From the NCBI GenBank assembly GCA_016165875.1, contig JABBOT010000016.1, forward strand, positions 5,416,327 through 5,480,326: a stretch of 64,000 bases of DNA, read 5' to 3'. Each line of letters opens with the position of its first letter. The stretch's first letter is position 1. Of the stretch, positions 22,800-33,689 are shown one piece after another. The notes under the pieces are model-generated. The model was given only the letters and a program-made list of their open reading frames with translations. It was not told the origin of the DNA and searched no databases. The DNA is from Acanthopleura granulata (lineage: Eukaryota; Mollusca; Polyplacophora; Chitonida; Chitonidae). The position numbers and the translations under genes were made by a program.

Positions 22800-22950
22800 T
22801 AGGAACTTTAGAATACATATTACCCAGGAGCCTCTCACCGGCTCAGTCAGGTTTCTTTCCACTATAATGCTGACCGCCGTCGTATAAGTGAAATATTTTG
22901 GGTACGGCGTAAAACACGAATGAAATAAAAAAATAAATAAATAAAAAGAA
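22800..22950 (+). mobile_element. SINE copy, internally deleted, + strand
   Basis: 'ACCCAGGAGCCTCTCACCGG' jumps to 'CAGGTTTCTTTCCACTATAA', then 'CGCCGTCGTATAAGTGAAAT', 'GGTACGGCGTAAAACACG' and (AAAT)n. About 100 bp of the body are missing. It lies only about 90 bp upstream of receptor exon 2. Confidence 0.8.
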
Positions 22951-23033
22951 TTCATATCAACACAGTTCTCTTTTACTTATGTTCTCCACCATTAGAATTC
23001 ATGTTGTTTTGTAACATTGTTGTATTTTTGTAG

Positions 23034-23169
23034 ACAGAACAAGTGACCTTCCTGTGCATTCTCCTCGCACTGATTGTTTGCGGGAACTCCGCCGTCCTGG
23101 TGGCCATCTTGAAATCCAAGAGGAGATCATCCCGCATGAACTTTTTCATCATCAACCTGGCAATTGCAG
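23034..23169 (+). CDS. CCAP/NPS-type neuropeptide receptor, coding exon 2 (TM1-ICL1-TM2 start)
   Basis: Encodes 45 residues plus one base. It opens with TEQ and then TM1 'FLCILLALIVCGNSAVLVAI', carrying the class A GPCR 'GNxxV' signature with the conserved TM1 Asn. Basic intracellular loop 1 follows (KSKRRSSRM), then 'NFFIINLAIA', the start of TM2. The acceptor is 'TATTTTTGTAG|ACA' at 23033/23034 and the donor 'GCAG|GTAAGA' at 23169/23170. The exon ends on a lone G, so the next codon is split (phase 1). GAT or GAC there would give the highly conserved TM2 Asp of the 'NLAxAD' motif. Loop 1 followed by 'SRMNFFI' is strongly like CCAP receptors and their vertebrate relative NPSR, and less like vasopressin or GnRH receptors, which remain the alternatives. 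Without TM3-TM7 the ligand cannot be assigned. Confidence 0.88.
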
Positions 23170-23500
23170 GTAAGATTCCTCTCGTTTTAATGTTGCTGGA
23201 AACAAATCATCCACTGTACCGTATCCGTTACTGACTGTTGTCAGTCACCTTTAAAACAGTTATTTCTTTTTCCGCATTGTACTTCAGATGTCAATATGTA
23301 GGTCATATATAGGGTGCTAAAAAGTCCCGAATATGGTTTACCTTTTTAATTTTACCTTTAAAATCCGTTTACTTCATAGGTGGATACTTAATTTTAATAC
23401 GCTGTCATTTTCAGACAAGTTGCGCAAGTTGAGATAATCAAAATGTTAGTCATCATAAAGCAACCAACAAAATCTCATTTAGCTTCAACAAAGATCATTC
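23170..23500 (+). other. Start of receptor intron 2
   Basis: Begins with the donor GTAAGA in phase 1. The next plausible acceptors nearby (for example CAG|ATG near 23287 and CAG|ATC near 24059) hit stops within a few codons in the required phase. The continuation is therefore not here. No later exon was recognised up to 64000. Confidence 0.5.
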
Positions 23501-23760
23501 AATTCGTTTATTTATTTATTTCATTGGTGTTTTACGCCGTACTCAAGAATATTTCACTTATACGACGGCGGCCAGCATTATCGTGGGAGGAAACCGGGCT
23601 GTGCTCAAGACCATCCGCAGGTAGCTGGCAGACCTTCCTACGTACAGCCGGAGAGGAAGCCAGCATGAGCTAGTCTTGAACTCAGAGCGACCGCATTGGT
23701 GAGAAGCCTCGGGTCATTGTGCTGCGATAGCGCGCTAACCGATTGAGCCACGGAGGTCCC
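23500..23760 (-). mobile_element. tRNA-headed SINE, full length, - strand
   Basis: (TTTA)n, 'TTGGTGTTTTACGCCGTACT', 'AAGAATATTTCACTTATACG', 'CCAGCATTATCGTGGGAGGA', 'CCATCCGCAGGTAGCTGGCA', 'GCGACCGCATTGGTGAGAAG' and 'GCTAACCGATTGAGCCACGG'. This is one of the best preserved copies. Confidence 0.9.
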
Positions 23761-23837
23761 ACAAGTTTATGCCAGTATCACTACTGAACGCGATTCGGCC
23801 TTTTATTTCAAGATAACTATGCGTTTCCTTTTTGTTT

Positions 23838-23866
23838 TGTTTTTTTTGTTGGAGGGGGGGGGGGAT
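23838..23866 (-). repeat. Poly-A/poly-C tract (reads T-rich then G-rich on +)
   Basis: 'TTTTTTTTGTTGGAGGGGGG' on +. The mirror type, 'CCAACCCCCCCC..AAAAAAA', is found at 3099-3132 and 4311-4331, in each case preceded by words like 'GTGCCAACC' or 'GGTCAACC'. This suggests a shared low-complexity repeat end. Confidence 0.45.
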
Positions 23867-24419
23867 ACATGTGGATACCAGATCTCTGCATTAAACTTTA
23901 TCCACAGTCGGATCAATGACATGAGGTGGAAACACATCGTCTGAAACAACAAAAAGAGAGAGACGTTGTCAAAAAGTACATACATGTTCTTCGACCCATA
24001 ATTGGTCACCTATGGCTCCTATTGTGGTCTGTCTTATCCGTCTCTCGTGTTTTCCCAGATCAGCTGAGCCCGGTAGCATATAATTATGTCTAAGCATTTC
24101 ACTTTACAGTTAGAAGATAACTAATGATTCCAGCATATAGCTGAGATGAAATCACCAACTTTACAAGGTTGTTTTTTCTGAAAAGAAGACTAACCTTATA
24201 GTTTGCTATCCGAACTATCAAACAGAATTTATTTAGTAATTCCGACTGAAAGTCTGATAAACGCATAAAAGGGATTTCCAAAAGGAAAAAGAATCGACCA
24301 TAGGCCTGACTCTAGTCGGGACAGCACTGCGGTTTATCACCTGACCATAAAACTGTGTTACGAAGTGTTCACCCTCTTGCGTATGAAAATGTCGGTTACA
24401 TCTATTATACCGTTTTACT

Positions 24420-24560
24420 CGTGGGATTCCCAAGGATACTCCCCGGTTTCCTTCCACCATAATTCTGGCCGCCGTGGTATAAGTGAAATATGATAAGTAC
24501 GGTATAAAAAACCAATCAAATAAATAAATAGATAAATAATAAAAAAAAAATAATAAATCA
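24420..24560 (+). mobile_element. SINE 3' half, + strand
   Basis: 'CTCCCCGGTTTCCTTCCACC', 'GGCCGCCGTGGTATAAGTGA', 'AGTACGGTATAAAAAACCAA', then (AAAT)n and A-rich repeats to 24560. Confidence 0.8.
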
Positions 24561-25960
24561 AATCATATTGTCTTACCTGTGGTGTGGTGGCTCACTAGCT
24601 TCTTAACTCAGAAAAGTTTTGCTCAACTTTATGCTTGATGCATTTCTTTCGGATGCATAATCATCACCATTTCACACAAGTTTTTGCTAATGTTGCAAAA
24701 CAGAAACATCTCAAGCTCTGTGCCTAAAATACCAGAAATTTGCGCAATTCGATTTTGATTCTGTGCTTGATACCTTGACTTTGTCGATCTGGCACAACTG
24801 AGATGTGCTTGGATGTGACACATTACCAATAACAACCTTATTATCAGCGAAAATTGAAGTGCAAATTCCAGATTTAGCAGAGAGAGATTCGAGTCGTGTA
24901 AATTAGCTGAGACTACTTCAGATTTCAATTCAGCGACTTAATCGCCTGTAATGCACGATAGCCACTAGACCATCAGGCCTATTGGCCTCTCAAATAACTT
25001 AAAGCACTTTCTACATGACATCTACTAATCAATAATGTTAACTCATGCGTATTTTTTTTTCGTACGGATCATATTGTTCACATTTTGATTTTGAAATGGC
25101 TTTTGTGGTATTCCAGATAGGACATTCTCATGTTTACTTGGATGGTACTTGAATTTTCGTTGAGTTTTCTATGACATCAGTGTCTGATGTAGCTCATTGA
25201 GTGTATACGCGACAGATCTGAAATCTGTTAAGACCAAGCTTATCTTTCAGAAATACAGATTTGCACTCTTCCCTTCACTAACGTGGAACTCGTTCTTCAC
25301 CGAGTGTGCTGTACTGAACATGTCAAAACTGTGCACGACAGATGATGCTTTCTTCAGTACCACAGCAATTCTAACTTAATATCACCTAGTTTGTCATAAA
25401 TAACAAAGACCATAACTTTACAATTAACATAAATGTACCTATCACATCGACAGGAAGTTCACGGGAAAACCTGTTTTCGTCGCGTGTAGCTTTGACGCTT
25501 TGAAGACAGTGCAGGCAACTGGACCGAGTTCTGGATAAGTGAATATAACGACTCACAGAAGAGTATGTGGAAGCTAAGCTAGGAACATGGTTAACTGATC
25601 TCAGAACTAATATACGACATCTGACCTCGGGGCACACGATTTGCTGGCTCCGGAACTTGGACAGGGCATTTAGAGATTCCCACGCATCGAGCAGTTTGGG
25701 TAGTCTTACGCATAGGCGTAAGGCAGACTTAGAATTAACATGTGAAATTATTTCTGAAAACAGATTTGAACTCGAACACTAACTTACATCTTTGTCATCG
25801 AGGGTCATCGACAATTCTATGTGTTAAAATAAAATTCTTTAGGTGAGTCACAACTTTAGCGTGATAAAACAGTTTTGGCGTTAACACTGACTCGAATTTA
25901 AGACACACAAACACATCTGCATACCATTCGTGTGGAAGTTTGTTAGAACCTGAGCTTGCC
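24560..25960. other. No gene recognised
   Basis: Only short frames (99 codons or fewer on either strand) without familiar domains. The word '..GCGACTTAATCGCCTGTAATG' near 24930-24955 reads like a degraded tRNA-type or SINE head, but is too short to name. Confidence 0.35.
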
Positions 25961-25964
25961 AAAC

Positions 25965-26045
25965 ACCAGGGTTTACCTCGGACACTCTGGTTTCTACCAT
26001 CTATTAAGCTGACTGCAGTCGATTAAGTGAAAAGTTCATGAGTAT
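25965..26045 (+). mobile_element. Tail of a divergent SINE sub-family
   Basis: 'GGACACTCTGGTTTCTACCA', 'TAAGCTGACTGCAGTCGATT', 'AAGTGAAAAGTTCATGAG' and 'TATGGCGTTTAAAAACAG' match the SINE 3' end in layout but with 'TATGGCGTTTAACAACAATC' as the terminal phrase. Similar tails occur at 38770-38870 and near 30150-30200. Confidence 0.55.
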
Positions 26046-26370
26046 GGCGTTTAAAAACAGTCCCTATTGAGTATGGTGTTTAACAAAAATCCCTCTTCAG
26101 TATGGAATCGAACAACAATCTCTCTTGAGTATGGCGTTTAGTCACAAGTTCTCTTGAGTATGGCGTTTACTAAAATCTCCTTTGCGAATAACAATCTCTC
26201 TTGAGTATAGTCTTGAACAATCTCCCTTGCGAGAGGTGTTTAACAAGAATCTATCTTGAACGACAATATCTCTTGAATATGGCATTTAACAACAATCTCT
26301 TTTGATTACGGCGATTAACAACAATCCCTTTTGAGTATGGCGTTTAACCACAATCCATCGATCATTCCAT
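26035..26370 (+). repeat. Degenerate tandem array seeded by a SINE tail
   Basis: About ten imperfect units of roughly 30-35 bp with consensus 'TCTCTTGAGTATGGCGTTTA' plus 'ACAACAATC'. The unit equals the last phrase of the SINE tail at 26005-26060. The array therefore appears to have grown by repeating that tail. Confidence 0.75.
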
Positions 26371-26689
26371 GACGTATAACCCAACGCGCCCATAACCGCG
26401 CCCACGTGGAAGAAGAGTATTCCGCATGAAGACTGCCATGGCGATCCAGTCTATAGCGTACTTTTTGAAAGCGCAGAGGGTGTCTCTTGTCAGTTCATTC
26501 AGTCTGCAGCGGACACCTCCAGTTCCTCTGCATCAAATGGCAAACCATGTTTATTCAGATGTGGAGCATTACACCGAGGCCAAAAGATCGCATAACATCG
26601 AAAGACAAGAGAGAGGTGATTTCCATTTGAACACAGCAGCATGTGACTTTCCAAAAAGCCAAGAAGCATACTGCACATCAACAAAACCA

Positions 26690-26795
26690 TGCGTTCATAC
26701 AAAGCAATCCTTGGTGCACTGTAGCCACGATATGGCTGAGATACTGCCGACGTGGCGTAACGCCATAATCATTCATTCATTCATTCCTTTGTGTC
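26690..26795 (+). mobile_element. Third SINE type, 3' end with (ATTC)n
   Basis: 'GCCACGATATGGCTGAGATA', 'CTGCCGACGTGGCGTAACGC' and 'CATAATCATTCATTCATTC'. The same end occurs at 46585-46660 ('CCACGATATGGCTAAGATAT', 'GATGTGGCGTTAAGCCATAA'). The 125-codon frame at 26426-26803 ends inside it and is not supported as a gene. Confidence 0.7.
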
Positions 26796-27379
26796 CTGTA
26801 TAAAATTTGTATGCTTTACCATACAAACAGAACTACACATTGACAACAATACCAACCTTAAACTACAGAACGAAAAACACAACCTTTCAGTTTTGACTGA
26901 AATGACCATTAATTAGAATGACATATGTATTTGAAATAGTCCATGAAGTATTATTTATGTTGCTTGAAATGTAAACTGATCCCGACTTGGCTAGATAGAA
27001 TATGAAATGGTGAAAACCGGTTTAAAATTCGCAAAAAGGCTGGGCGGGAAATCGCCAAACATCAGTATCCGTAGACGACAAAGTGATGAGAAGCACCCTG
27101 GCAAAGGAAGAGGTGGTGTGGGGGTAGAAATTTGCAGCGTCAGTGACTCAATGAAATACGTACCCTATGGTTGGTCAAAATTACAGCGGCTTATTAACGC
27201 AGACCCTATTCTACTAGTACAGACTAGAAAGAAGCTTGTTATGCATAGGACAGTTAACAATGGCTGGTTTGGCTCGAGCAAGAGAGAAAAATTATAAATA
27301 TTTTCCATCAAACAAATTTCTTAGTTCTTTGCTGGCTTGGTTTATTTGTCGTTTTTGGGAACTGCACTATCCAGAGCAT

Positions 27380-27650
27380 ACGGTCAGTCCAACCATATAG
27401 GTTATGGTTACTTGGAGAGTGACCATAAAAATGATGGTTACAAATTTGTGGTCAGCCATGACCCACCATAAAATGTTATGGTTGCTTGGATGGTCACCAT
27501 AGAAATGCTGGTCAAAAATATGCCATCAACCACGCCTGACCATAAAAATTATGGTTACTTGGGGTGTGACCATAAAGATGCTGGTCATGAATTGGTGGTC
27601 AAGCACTACCAACCATAAAAATGCTGGTCACTCATATCTGGTCAAGAAAG
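27380..27650 (+). repeat. CCATAA-based degenerate tandem repeat
   Basis: Seven short blocks of the form 'ACCATAAAAATGCTGGTCA' or 'ACCATAAAAATTATGGTTAC', 30-45 bp apart and alternating between the two versions. The larger period is about 73 bp. The 'TATGGTTAC' version is partly self-complementary with 'ACCATAA'. No protein frame. Confidence 0.65.
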
Positions 27651-27721
27651 ACGCATAGATTTATTTATATGTGTAGCACTTTGCATTTAATAATCTTTAT
27701 TCTATATATACATCTTTCTGG

Positions 27722-28054
27722 TTAAAATGTCTTCACTCTAACGTACATCCCTTTCCGTAATTTTAGGACAAAAAAAGCCTTTGTGAAAATTCTTAATGCA
27801 TTAGGTCTGGTTGGGTCGTCCCGAGCCAAAAAAATTAGGGCAACTCCCTTGCCACCCCAAAAAACATAGTCAAATTTTTTGGCTCGGCTTTGTCGACCCA
27901 AACATTCTGGGTCGCACCTTGTGAGATGATGCATTTTTGGGGTCGACGAAAGGTTGACTTCCGTATGGGTATGCATATATGAAATTTGGCAGAAAATTGG
28001 CAAATGTGTCCCTGGACTTACGTTCTGTATGTATATACGAACAGAACACACCAA
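27722..28054 (-). other. Unassigned 110-codon open frame over an inverted repeat
   Basis: Ends in a basic segment. The middle reads 'CDPECLGRQSRAKKFDYVFW' and then 'GGKGVALIFLARDDPTRP'. I do not recognise a family. The DNA beneath contains a stem: 27812-27836 ('TGGGTCGTCCCGAGCC..') pairs with 27873-27900 ('..GGCTCGGCTTTGTCGACCCA') around a roughly 40-nt loop. So the frame may be a by-product of a repeat. Confidence 0.25.
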
Positions 28055-28059
28055 GACTA

Positions 28060-31000
28060 ATCCTTTATCATATTATTTGTTATTGTGTCTTATCGTCTTG
28101 ACACATAAACAAAAACAATGACATGGACTAAAATATGCAGCAAACCTTAAATTGGATATTTAACAAAAGCTAATTCAATAAAGAAACCTTTTATATCCTT
28201 TCATAGGACACTTATATTCACCCACTTTTGGGGGGATTTCTTCCAATAGTGGTGTAAAATCAATCATTCAAAGTTTATTGATAAATCATTACAAGGTGTA
28301 TGTTGTTCAATAGTGTAATCTTTAATATTGTCAAGGAAAAAAGGCAGTAGAAAAGCCTGGGTTGGTTTTTTCTTTACAGTTGGCTGATCTACTTTTCAGA
28401 TGTTCATTGTGAAAAGTACATTTTTCATGGTATGACCTGACGTTACTTTACCATGCGGCAGCAGCCTGTGTTTAGAAAACCCTCCGTTTGGTGTAAACCT
28501 AGCACAGGATGTAGACCTATTTGTGTTAGCCTTGTAAAGTAGGATACATTTGTATGGGGCCTGTTACATGCTTGACCTTTAATTAAATTACCACGTACAT
28601 GTTTACCTGCAAACTAATGAAGGACATATCTGCCTTTGGACATAAGGAAGATTTTGCTGCAGGCCTATCACATTCCTATGGTGACACAGAAACCAGCCAC
28701 TTATATGTAGAAACATTTGTTGTTGTTGTGCAATTCGCCTGAAAAGGCTGTATACCTCAATTTTCGAATTTTCCATTGAGATAAACTCGTCAACAGCATA
28801 GATATTTTCATGGCAATTGACTATATGGTTTACTCAAGGATACTGGCGTAATCAATGTGTTCAGTCTTCATTGTTATATTAAACACAGGCAGATTATATT
28901 TTGGGTTCATTTCAAACTGTTATCAGGAGCTGCTTTCTGTCATGTTCTGTCACCGATTAAGTGACCGTGTACAGAGGCCAAACATGCATAGACCTACACC
29001 ATAAGCTACATGTACGTGTAAACTTCACCACGCCTAGGTTAAAATATATTTTAAATTCGCTAAGATGTATTTATTTATTTATTTCATTGTTGTTTTAGCG
29101 CCAAACTCAATTTTTCATTTATACGATGGCCATCAGTTTTGTGCATGGAGAAAAGTGATTGTCCAGTGTAAATCACGTTCATAATTCCAGCGGCTCTGTG
29201 GAGACTGTAAACCTTCTATTCACCAGGCTACATGAATCTGTGTCGTCGTGCATGAAGTTCAGTGGAGATCCCTTGACAGATGCCGCACATGGAGGAATTG
29301 ATCAGTAACTCCTCCTAGAGCGGTAGGGTCACGCCAGACAAAATTCAAACAACAATAAAATAAAATTCCAAACTCGGTATTTTTATTGATTTTTAAGTCA
29401 GTTACGACGATTAATTGAAAAACATCCCAACCAAAACGTGATGATCGAAACCAGTAACGGATGCAGCCTTTTCTGAAAAAAAAAACACACCACATTTCTC
29501 CAATTTTTAAACTAAATAAACAATTACGCGGAATAAAAGCGTCATCACTTGCCCGGACACTAGGAAGATAACGAGCCTATTATCTATTTGACAATGACTT
29601 CATATCGATCATTCAAGAGCGCTACCACTCCAAGATAAATGGCAGTTGAGGATTATCCAACATAAAGGAGTCCAACATACAGAGAGGAAAACCAGCGCAA
29701 TGACGGCACTGTGATAGTTCGCACATAACCCCTGAAATCCGACCTGTGTTCAGTTTATATCTAAGATCAATGTCTGATATTTGATTTAGTTAACACCCTG
29801 GCATTTGGAATTGCCATGAAATGGTTGAGTCTATAGTCACGAGCTCGTACCACGAGAATGGGTTATGGTGGGGTGAGATCATAGGCGAACACTAAACATG
29901 CTTATTTTGTACAGGAAGGATCGACAACGGACAGTCCACCATGCCCACAAGATAAGTCTAACCCTGTTAGATCTGTTTTACCGGGATACTATTTCAGCAC
30001 AAGGTTTTAACCACGTTCTCTTACCGCGAAGAATAGATAAAAGCTGCATGACTGACTAACAGAAGTTTTAATAATTTCATGCTCATACTTCAGTGGGGTG
30101 GAAAAGTACGGAAAATAACTCGCCCAAAGTCGATGGATTTCGCCAGGCGGTTTCGTACGCTAATGAAAAATCGTTGAGTATGGGATTACACAACAATTAG
30201 AGCTGTATGACTTATATTTAACCGGCAATATCGGCGAAAGTGTTACGTGGTGTGTAAAATACAATCCAAATTCTTTCCTTGTGCAATCATGAAACGCGCG
30301 AATATTGTTCCCAGATTTCCTTCAACTCATGGTAAAATCGCAGCCTTATATTGATCGGGTTAACGATACTCATGACTTGGTAATATGCCTCCTGGACTAC
30401 GTATAAATAATCCAAGCTCTATTAAAGCCCTGACAGATGCGAAACTCCGGCGCTTTTATAACTGATAAACCGTGCCCTTTGAGAAAGTTGCGCCCTCTGG
30501 CGGCACGTGGGTCAGTCGAAGTGATTGGGAATTAAAGATGCAAAAGTGTATCCGACGCAGGGCTCTGACTGGGTAATTGTGTACTACCATAAGGAACCAT
30601 AATCGATTCATATTTTTGCCGACGCCCGTTGTCTTTAAGTCCTTGGAAATAAATGTGGGTTATCCAACATGCTGATATACAGTTTCACCAGAAGTTAGGT
30701 TTGTTTTGTTTCCTTAGGAAGCGTTATCGAAAAACAAGTAGTTTAATCATCACCAGATGGATTCGGTGTATAATAATATTTCAGAATCTTGAAAGACCAC
30801 ACGAGGATTACTCCAGAGTATTATCTTTGTGTCAGACACATGATTTGTGCATCTACCTAAAAGACACCCCCAGAGCATGTATACGTCGCCTCAGATACCG
30901 CCTTCATCATATGTTTATGTATTTATTTAATTGTTTTTTAAAAGAAAAGACAACACTGGACCAAATGTATATATGTATCGATGAAGAATTTTTCCATTCA

Positions 31001-31370
31001 TAGTTAAAAAATGTCACTTTCTTGTTCTTGTGATGTAGAATAACTGATATATCGTAGTTCAAAGTAAGCAAAAACGCCTACGAAAGGAAAATCGAAAGGG
31101 TCGCCCATGCTTTCAGTTTTAACCAATCAAGGGCGAGACATTTCTAACAGTTCTAACATACTAATAAGAGCGTTGGGCACGGATGACACGACATCGTGGG
31201 TCCACTTTCTCTAAAATAGCGAATCCCATGGATTCCTCAGAATTCCGGATTAACGTGTGATTCATAGAGTTGCCAAGAACGTCTGAGGAATGTCTACGTT
31301 TGTTCAGAACTGTGTCGATCCCGGTTCCCAAGTAACTTTGGTTATGCATGTACTTTCTGTTGTCTTTTCT
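28060..31370. other. Gene-free stretch with scattered SINE scraps
   Basis: AT-rich. It contains a SINE 3' end on - at 29066-29150 ('TTATTTATTTCATTGTTG', 'CATTTATACGATGGCCATCA') and a SINE-like tail near 30130-30200 ('TCGTTGAGTATGGGATTACA'). Also a small piece like the 15.1/16.1 kb direct repeat near 29240-29270 ('GCATGAAGTTCAGTGGAGAT'). A 116-codon frame at 30653-31003 has no recognisable domain. Confidence 0.45.
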
Positions 31371-31545
31371 TTTAACACTCGGCCCAAAGATCTTTCACTT
31401 TTATGACGGCGATCAGGTTTATGGTGGAGGAATCTGGAGTGCCGCCAGGTACCTGACAAACCTCTTGACAAAATCGCGCTCGAAACAGTGTGAACTGGTT
31501 TCGAATTCGCGACATCACTGGTAAAGAGCTTCAGGCTTAACCCAA
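31370..31545 (-). mobile_element. Degraded SINE, - strand
   Basis: 'TTTTAACACTCGGCCCAAAG', 'TCTTTCACTTTTATGACGGC', 'TCAGGTTTATGGTGGAGGAA' and 'GCCAGGTACCTGACAAACC' follow the inverted SINE order. The head is mostly lost. Confidence 0.6.
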
Positions 31546-31564
31546 ATTGGCTAAAACAAAGTTT

Positions 31565-31920
31565 TCAGCATAATTGATCCATTTGGTTGACGGCTTTTAT
31601 ACGAATATCGGTTTCGAAGCCTAGGTTCGTAATATTCCAACCACAACAATCGGGCAGAATGTCCTGATACAGATGTCGCTGCCTTGTAGACAGCATCGTG
31701 ACAACAACACAGCGTTTGAATAATTCTAGACCATTGACGTCTAAGGATTGCAATTAACATGACTCCATTGTTTTTTTTACCTAATTCTGGTTAAGTCATG
31801 ATGTAAAGGGCTTGTAAGTTGTTACTTTTGAACGCTTACATGAACAGTCAGATTAAAACCCAGGCTGACAAAAGACCGGCTATCACCAATAACGTGAACA
31901 AGAAGCAATTGTCTTTCATA
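31565..31920 (+). repeat. Family A core followed by family B, + strand
   Basis: Family A: 'CCATTTGGTTGACGGCTTTT', 'ATACGAATATCGGTTTCGAA', 'GCCTAGGTTCG' (31575-31640). Family B: 'TCTGGTTAAGTCATGATG', 'TAAGTTGTTACTTTTGAACG' and 'CTTACATGAACAGTCAGATT' (31785-31870). Same order A then B as at 8030-8400. Confidence 0.55.
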
Positions 31921-32939
31921 CTCTGTTGCCTGCCAGTCAAGCCAGTCCAACAACAGGCGCTGTTCTGTGGAAAATTTAGAATCAAAAGGATATTGAAAAT
32001 ATTTGGATTTCCATCGAAATTCGAAATCATTGGTAATATTTGTTAATTTGATAATAGCAATTAATGAACCATATTTGGAAAAGAGATTTAGGTGTGATGT
32101 CACACATATCATCCCTTGACAAGTTTACCTCCCTCTGGGTTACAGTCTACATGTTCACGGCAGTACTACACCCATAGCTCTGATGTCGCCCGTGGCTTCA
32201 ATTTAAGATTTTGAAGTGTGCTTTGTTTCTTTTATTTAATTATGCTATACTTTTTAAACACAAGTTCTCTGAATTATTTCGCTGTTAATCAACATCTTGT
32301 GTAAGGATTGCTTATTTTTGGAGGATTTTCCGGCATTCCAGTGAGAAAAATACTTACCACAAAGCACCTGGCTTTAGATCTTACAGCTTTAGCTAAATCT
32401 TACAGCTAAATCTTACAGCTTTTATGAGTGTATCAAGTGTTTTGAACACCACTTGGGTTTAGTTCGCAAGACAGTCTGTGCCAGTGTTTACAAAGACGAT
32501 TTTGTACTTGTTGAATACCTGATGTGACTGGCGTGTCTGGTAAAGTAGATCCCATATAATTTATACATGACAACCAGATTTCCACTGTCTGTCTACCTAT
32601 GTAGGTGCCAAATAAACCACAGATGACATTTCAGTAAGTGCGTCACAACACGCGGTGAACTATTACCGAGTCCATACGTCAGACGGCAGTGTGAGTTCAT
32701 CCCTGATGATTTGTCTCTTTTTTTTTTAAAACTAGACGAGATATGAGATTACACCGGCTAAACTATCTACATAAAAATTTCTTTCTTTGTTTTCTGTTTT
32801 ACTTTTACCAAGGCTGTAGGGTTTTGGGGATGGCGCAACCCATCGAAAAAAAAAAAAGATCGAGAAAGTTATCGAAATACATATACAAATCCTTGAATTT
32901 TAATGATAGTAAAGGTAAAATTAACGCACAAGATCGTTA

Positions 32940-33004
32940 TAAGTGCAAGATGATTCTTGAGTATGGCGTAAAACACTCATCCAAAAAAGAAATAAATAAA
33001 TAAA
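32940..33004 (+). mobile_element. SINE tail only, + strand
   Basis: 'TGATTCTTGAGTATGGCGTA' and 'AAACACTCATCC' followed by (AAAT)n. About 65 bp of the 3' end. Confidence 0.7.
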
Positions 33005-33689
33005 ATACTCCCTTTCACGGATCACGAGAGGTATACGAATGTCGGACGTGACGCTTAGATTCTCTGTGTTACAAAACGTCCCGACATCATGCCCAGTGTC
33101 TGCACAAATGACGTATAACCTAATATGAGTCACACACGGTGCACTCGGCTGTACACACTGTTAGAAAGAACCATTCATCGATGGGAAGTTGCGTGACAAG
33201 TAATACGGCCGACAAGTCTCGAGTACTTCGCCAGTTTACTTCGTCCAGACACCATATTTCAGACGATGTCGCCATTGCTTATGTTCTGGGTAATTTCGTA
33301 CTCTCCTTTCTTCGTATATTTAGTTAGAAAGTCATGGGCCTAGGATAGAAAGACACGCGACAATATCAGTCCTTCTCTCTACTCAAACGGTAATCATATT
33401 CATAACTCCAAACAAGGTCAGGAGAGAGGACGAAACCTTGCTGATCATTTCCGATCAGAGAGAAAGACGAAAGTAAGTTCGATTTTTCTCCATAAATCTA
33501 TAAACTAGCTAGCCTTCATCTTTGCGATCAAAGAACACTGATGAAAGAAATAGGGCCTGAAAAAGATAAAAACCATCACCGCCGTTCCTTTCTGCCTCAT
33601 TACGAATAGTGAGCATATTGCATTAACCCAACAACGTATTCCTCTTCCTTATTTCATGTCTATTTTTAAACGTCGAATAGTATAAAGCG

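Larger units (their letters stand above)
5731..23033 (+). other. Intron 1 of the receptor gene (about 17.3 kb)
   Basis: Inferred intron, bounded by the donor GTAAGC at 5731 and the acceptor 'TATTTTTGTAG' ending at 23033. It is phase 0. It contains a decayed non-LTR retrotransposon on the opposite strand, SINEs, a roughly 2 kb dispersed element and families A and B. An extra alternative exon cannot be excluded. Confidence 0.65.

Noticed and set aside
23043..23234. Exon 2 as a stand-alone 63-codon gene
   Set aside because: It would start at a GTG and run past a strong splice donor. The splice signals and GPCR similarity show it is an internal exon.
24040..24105. Candidate receptor exon 3 after 'CAG|ATCAGCTGAG'
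   Set aside because: In the required phase it gives D-Q-L-S but then hits a stop after about a dozen codons, with no TM2 hydrophobic pattern.
26426..26803. 125-codon + frame
   Set aside because: Its C-terminal 25 residues are translated from a SINE tail with (ATTC)n, and the rest has no recognisable features.
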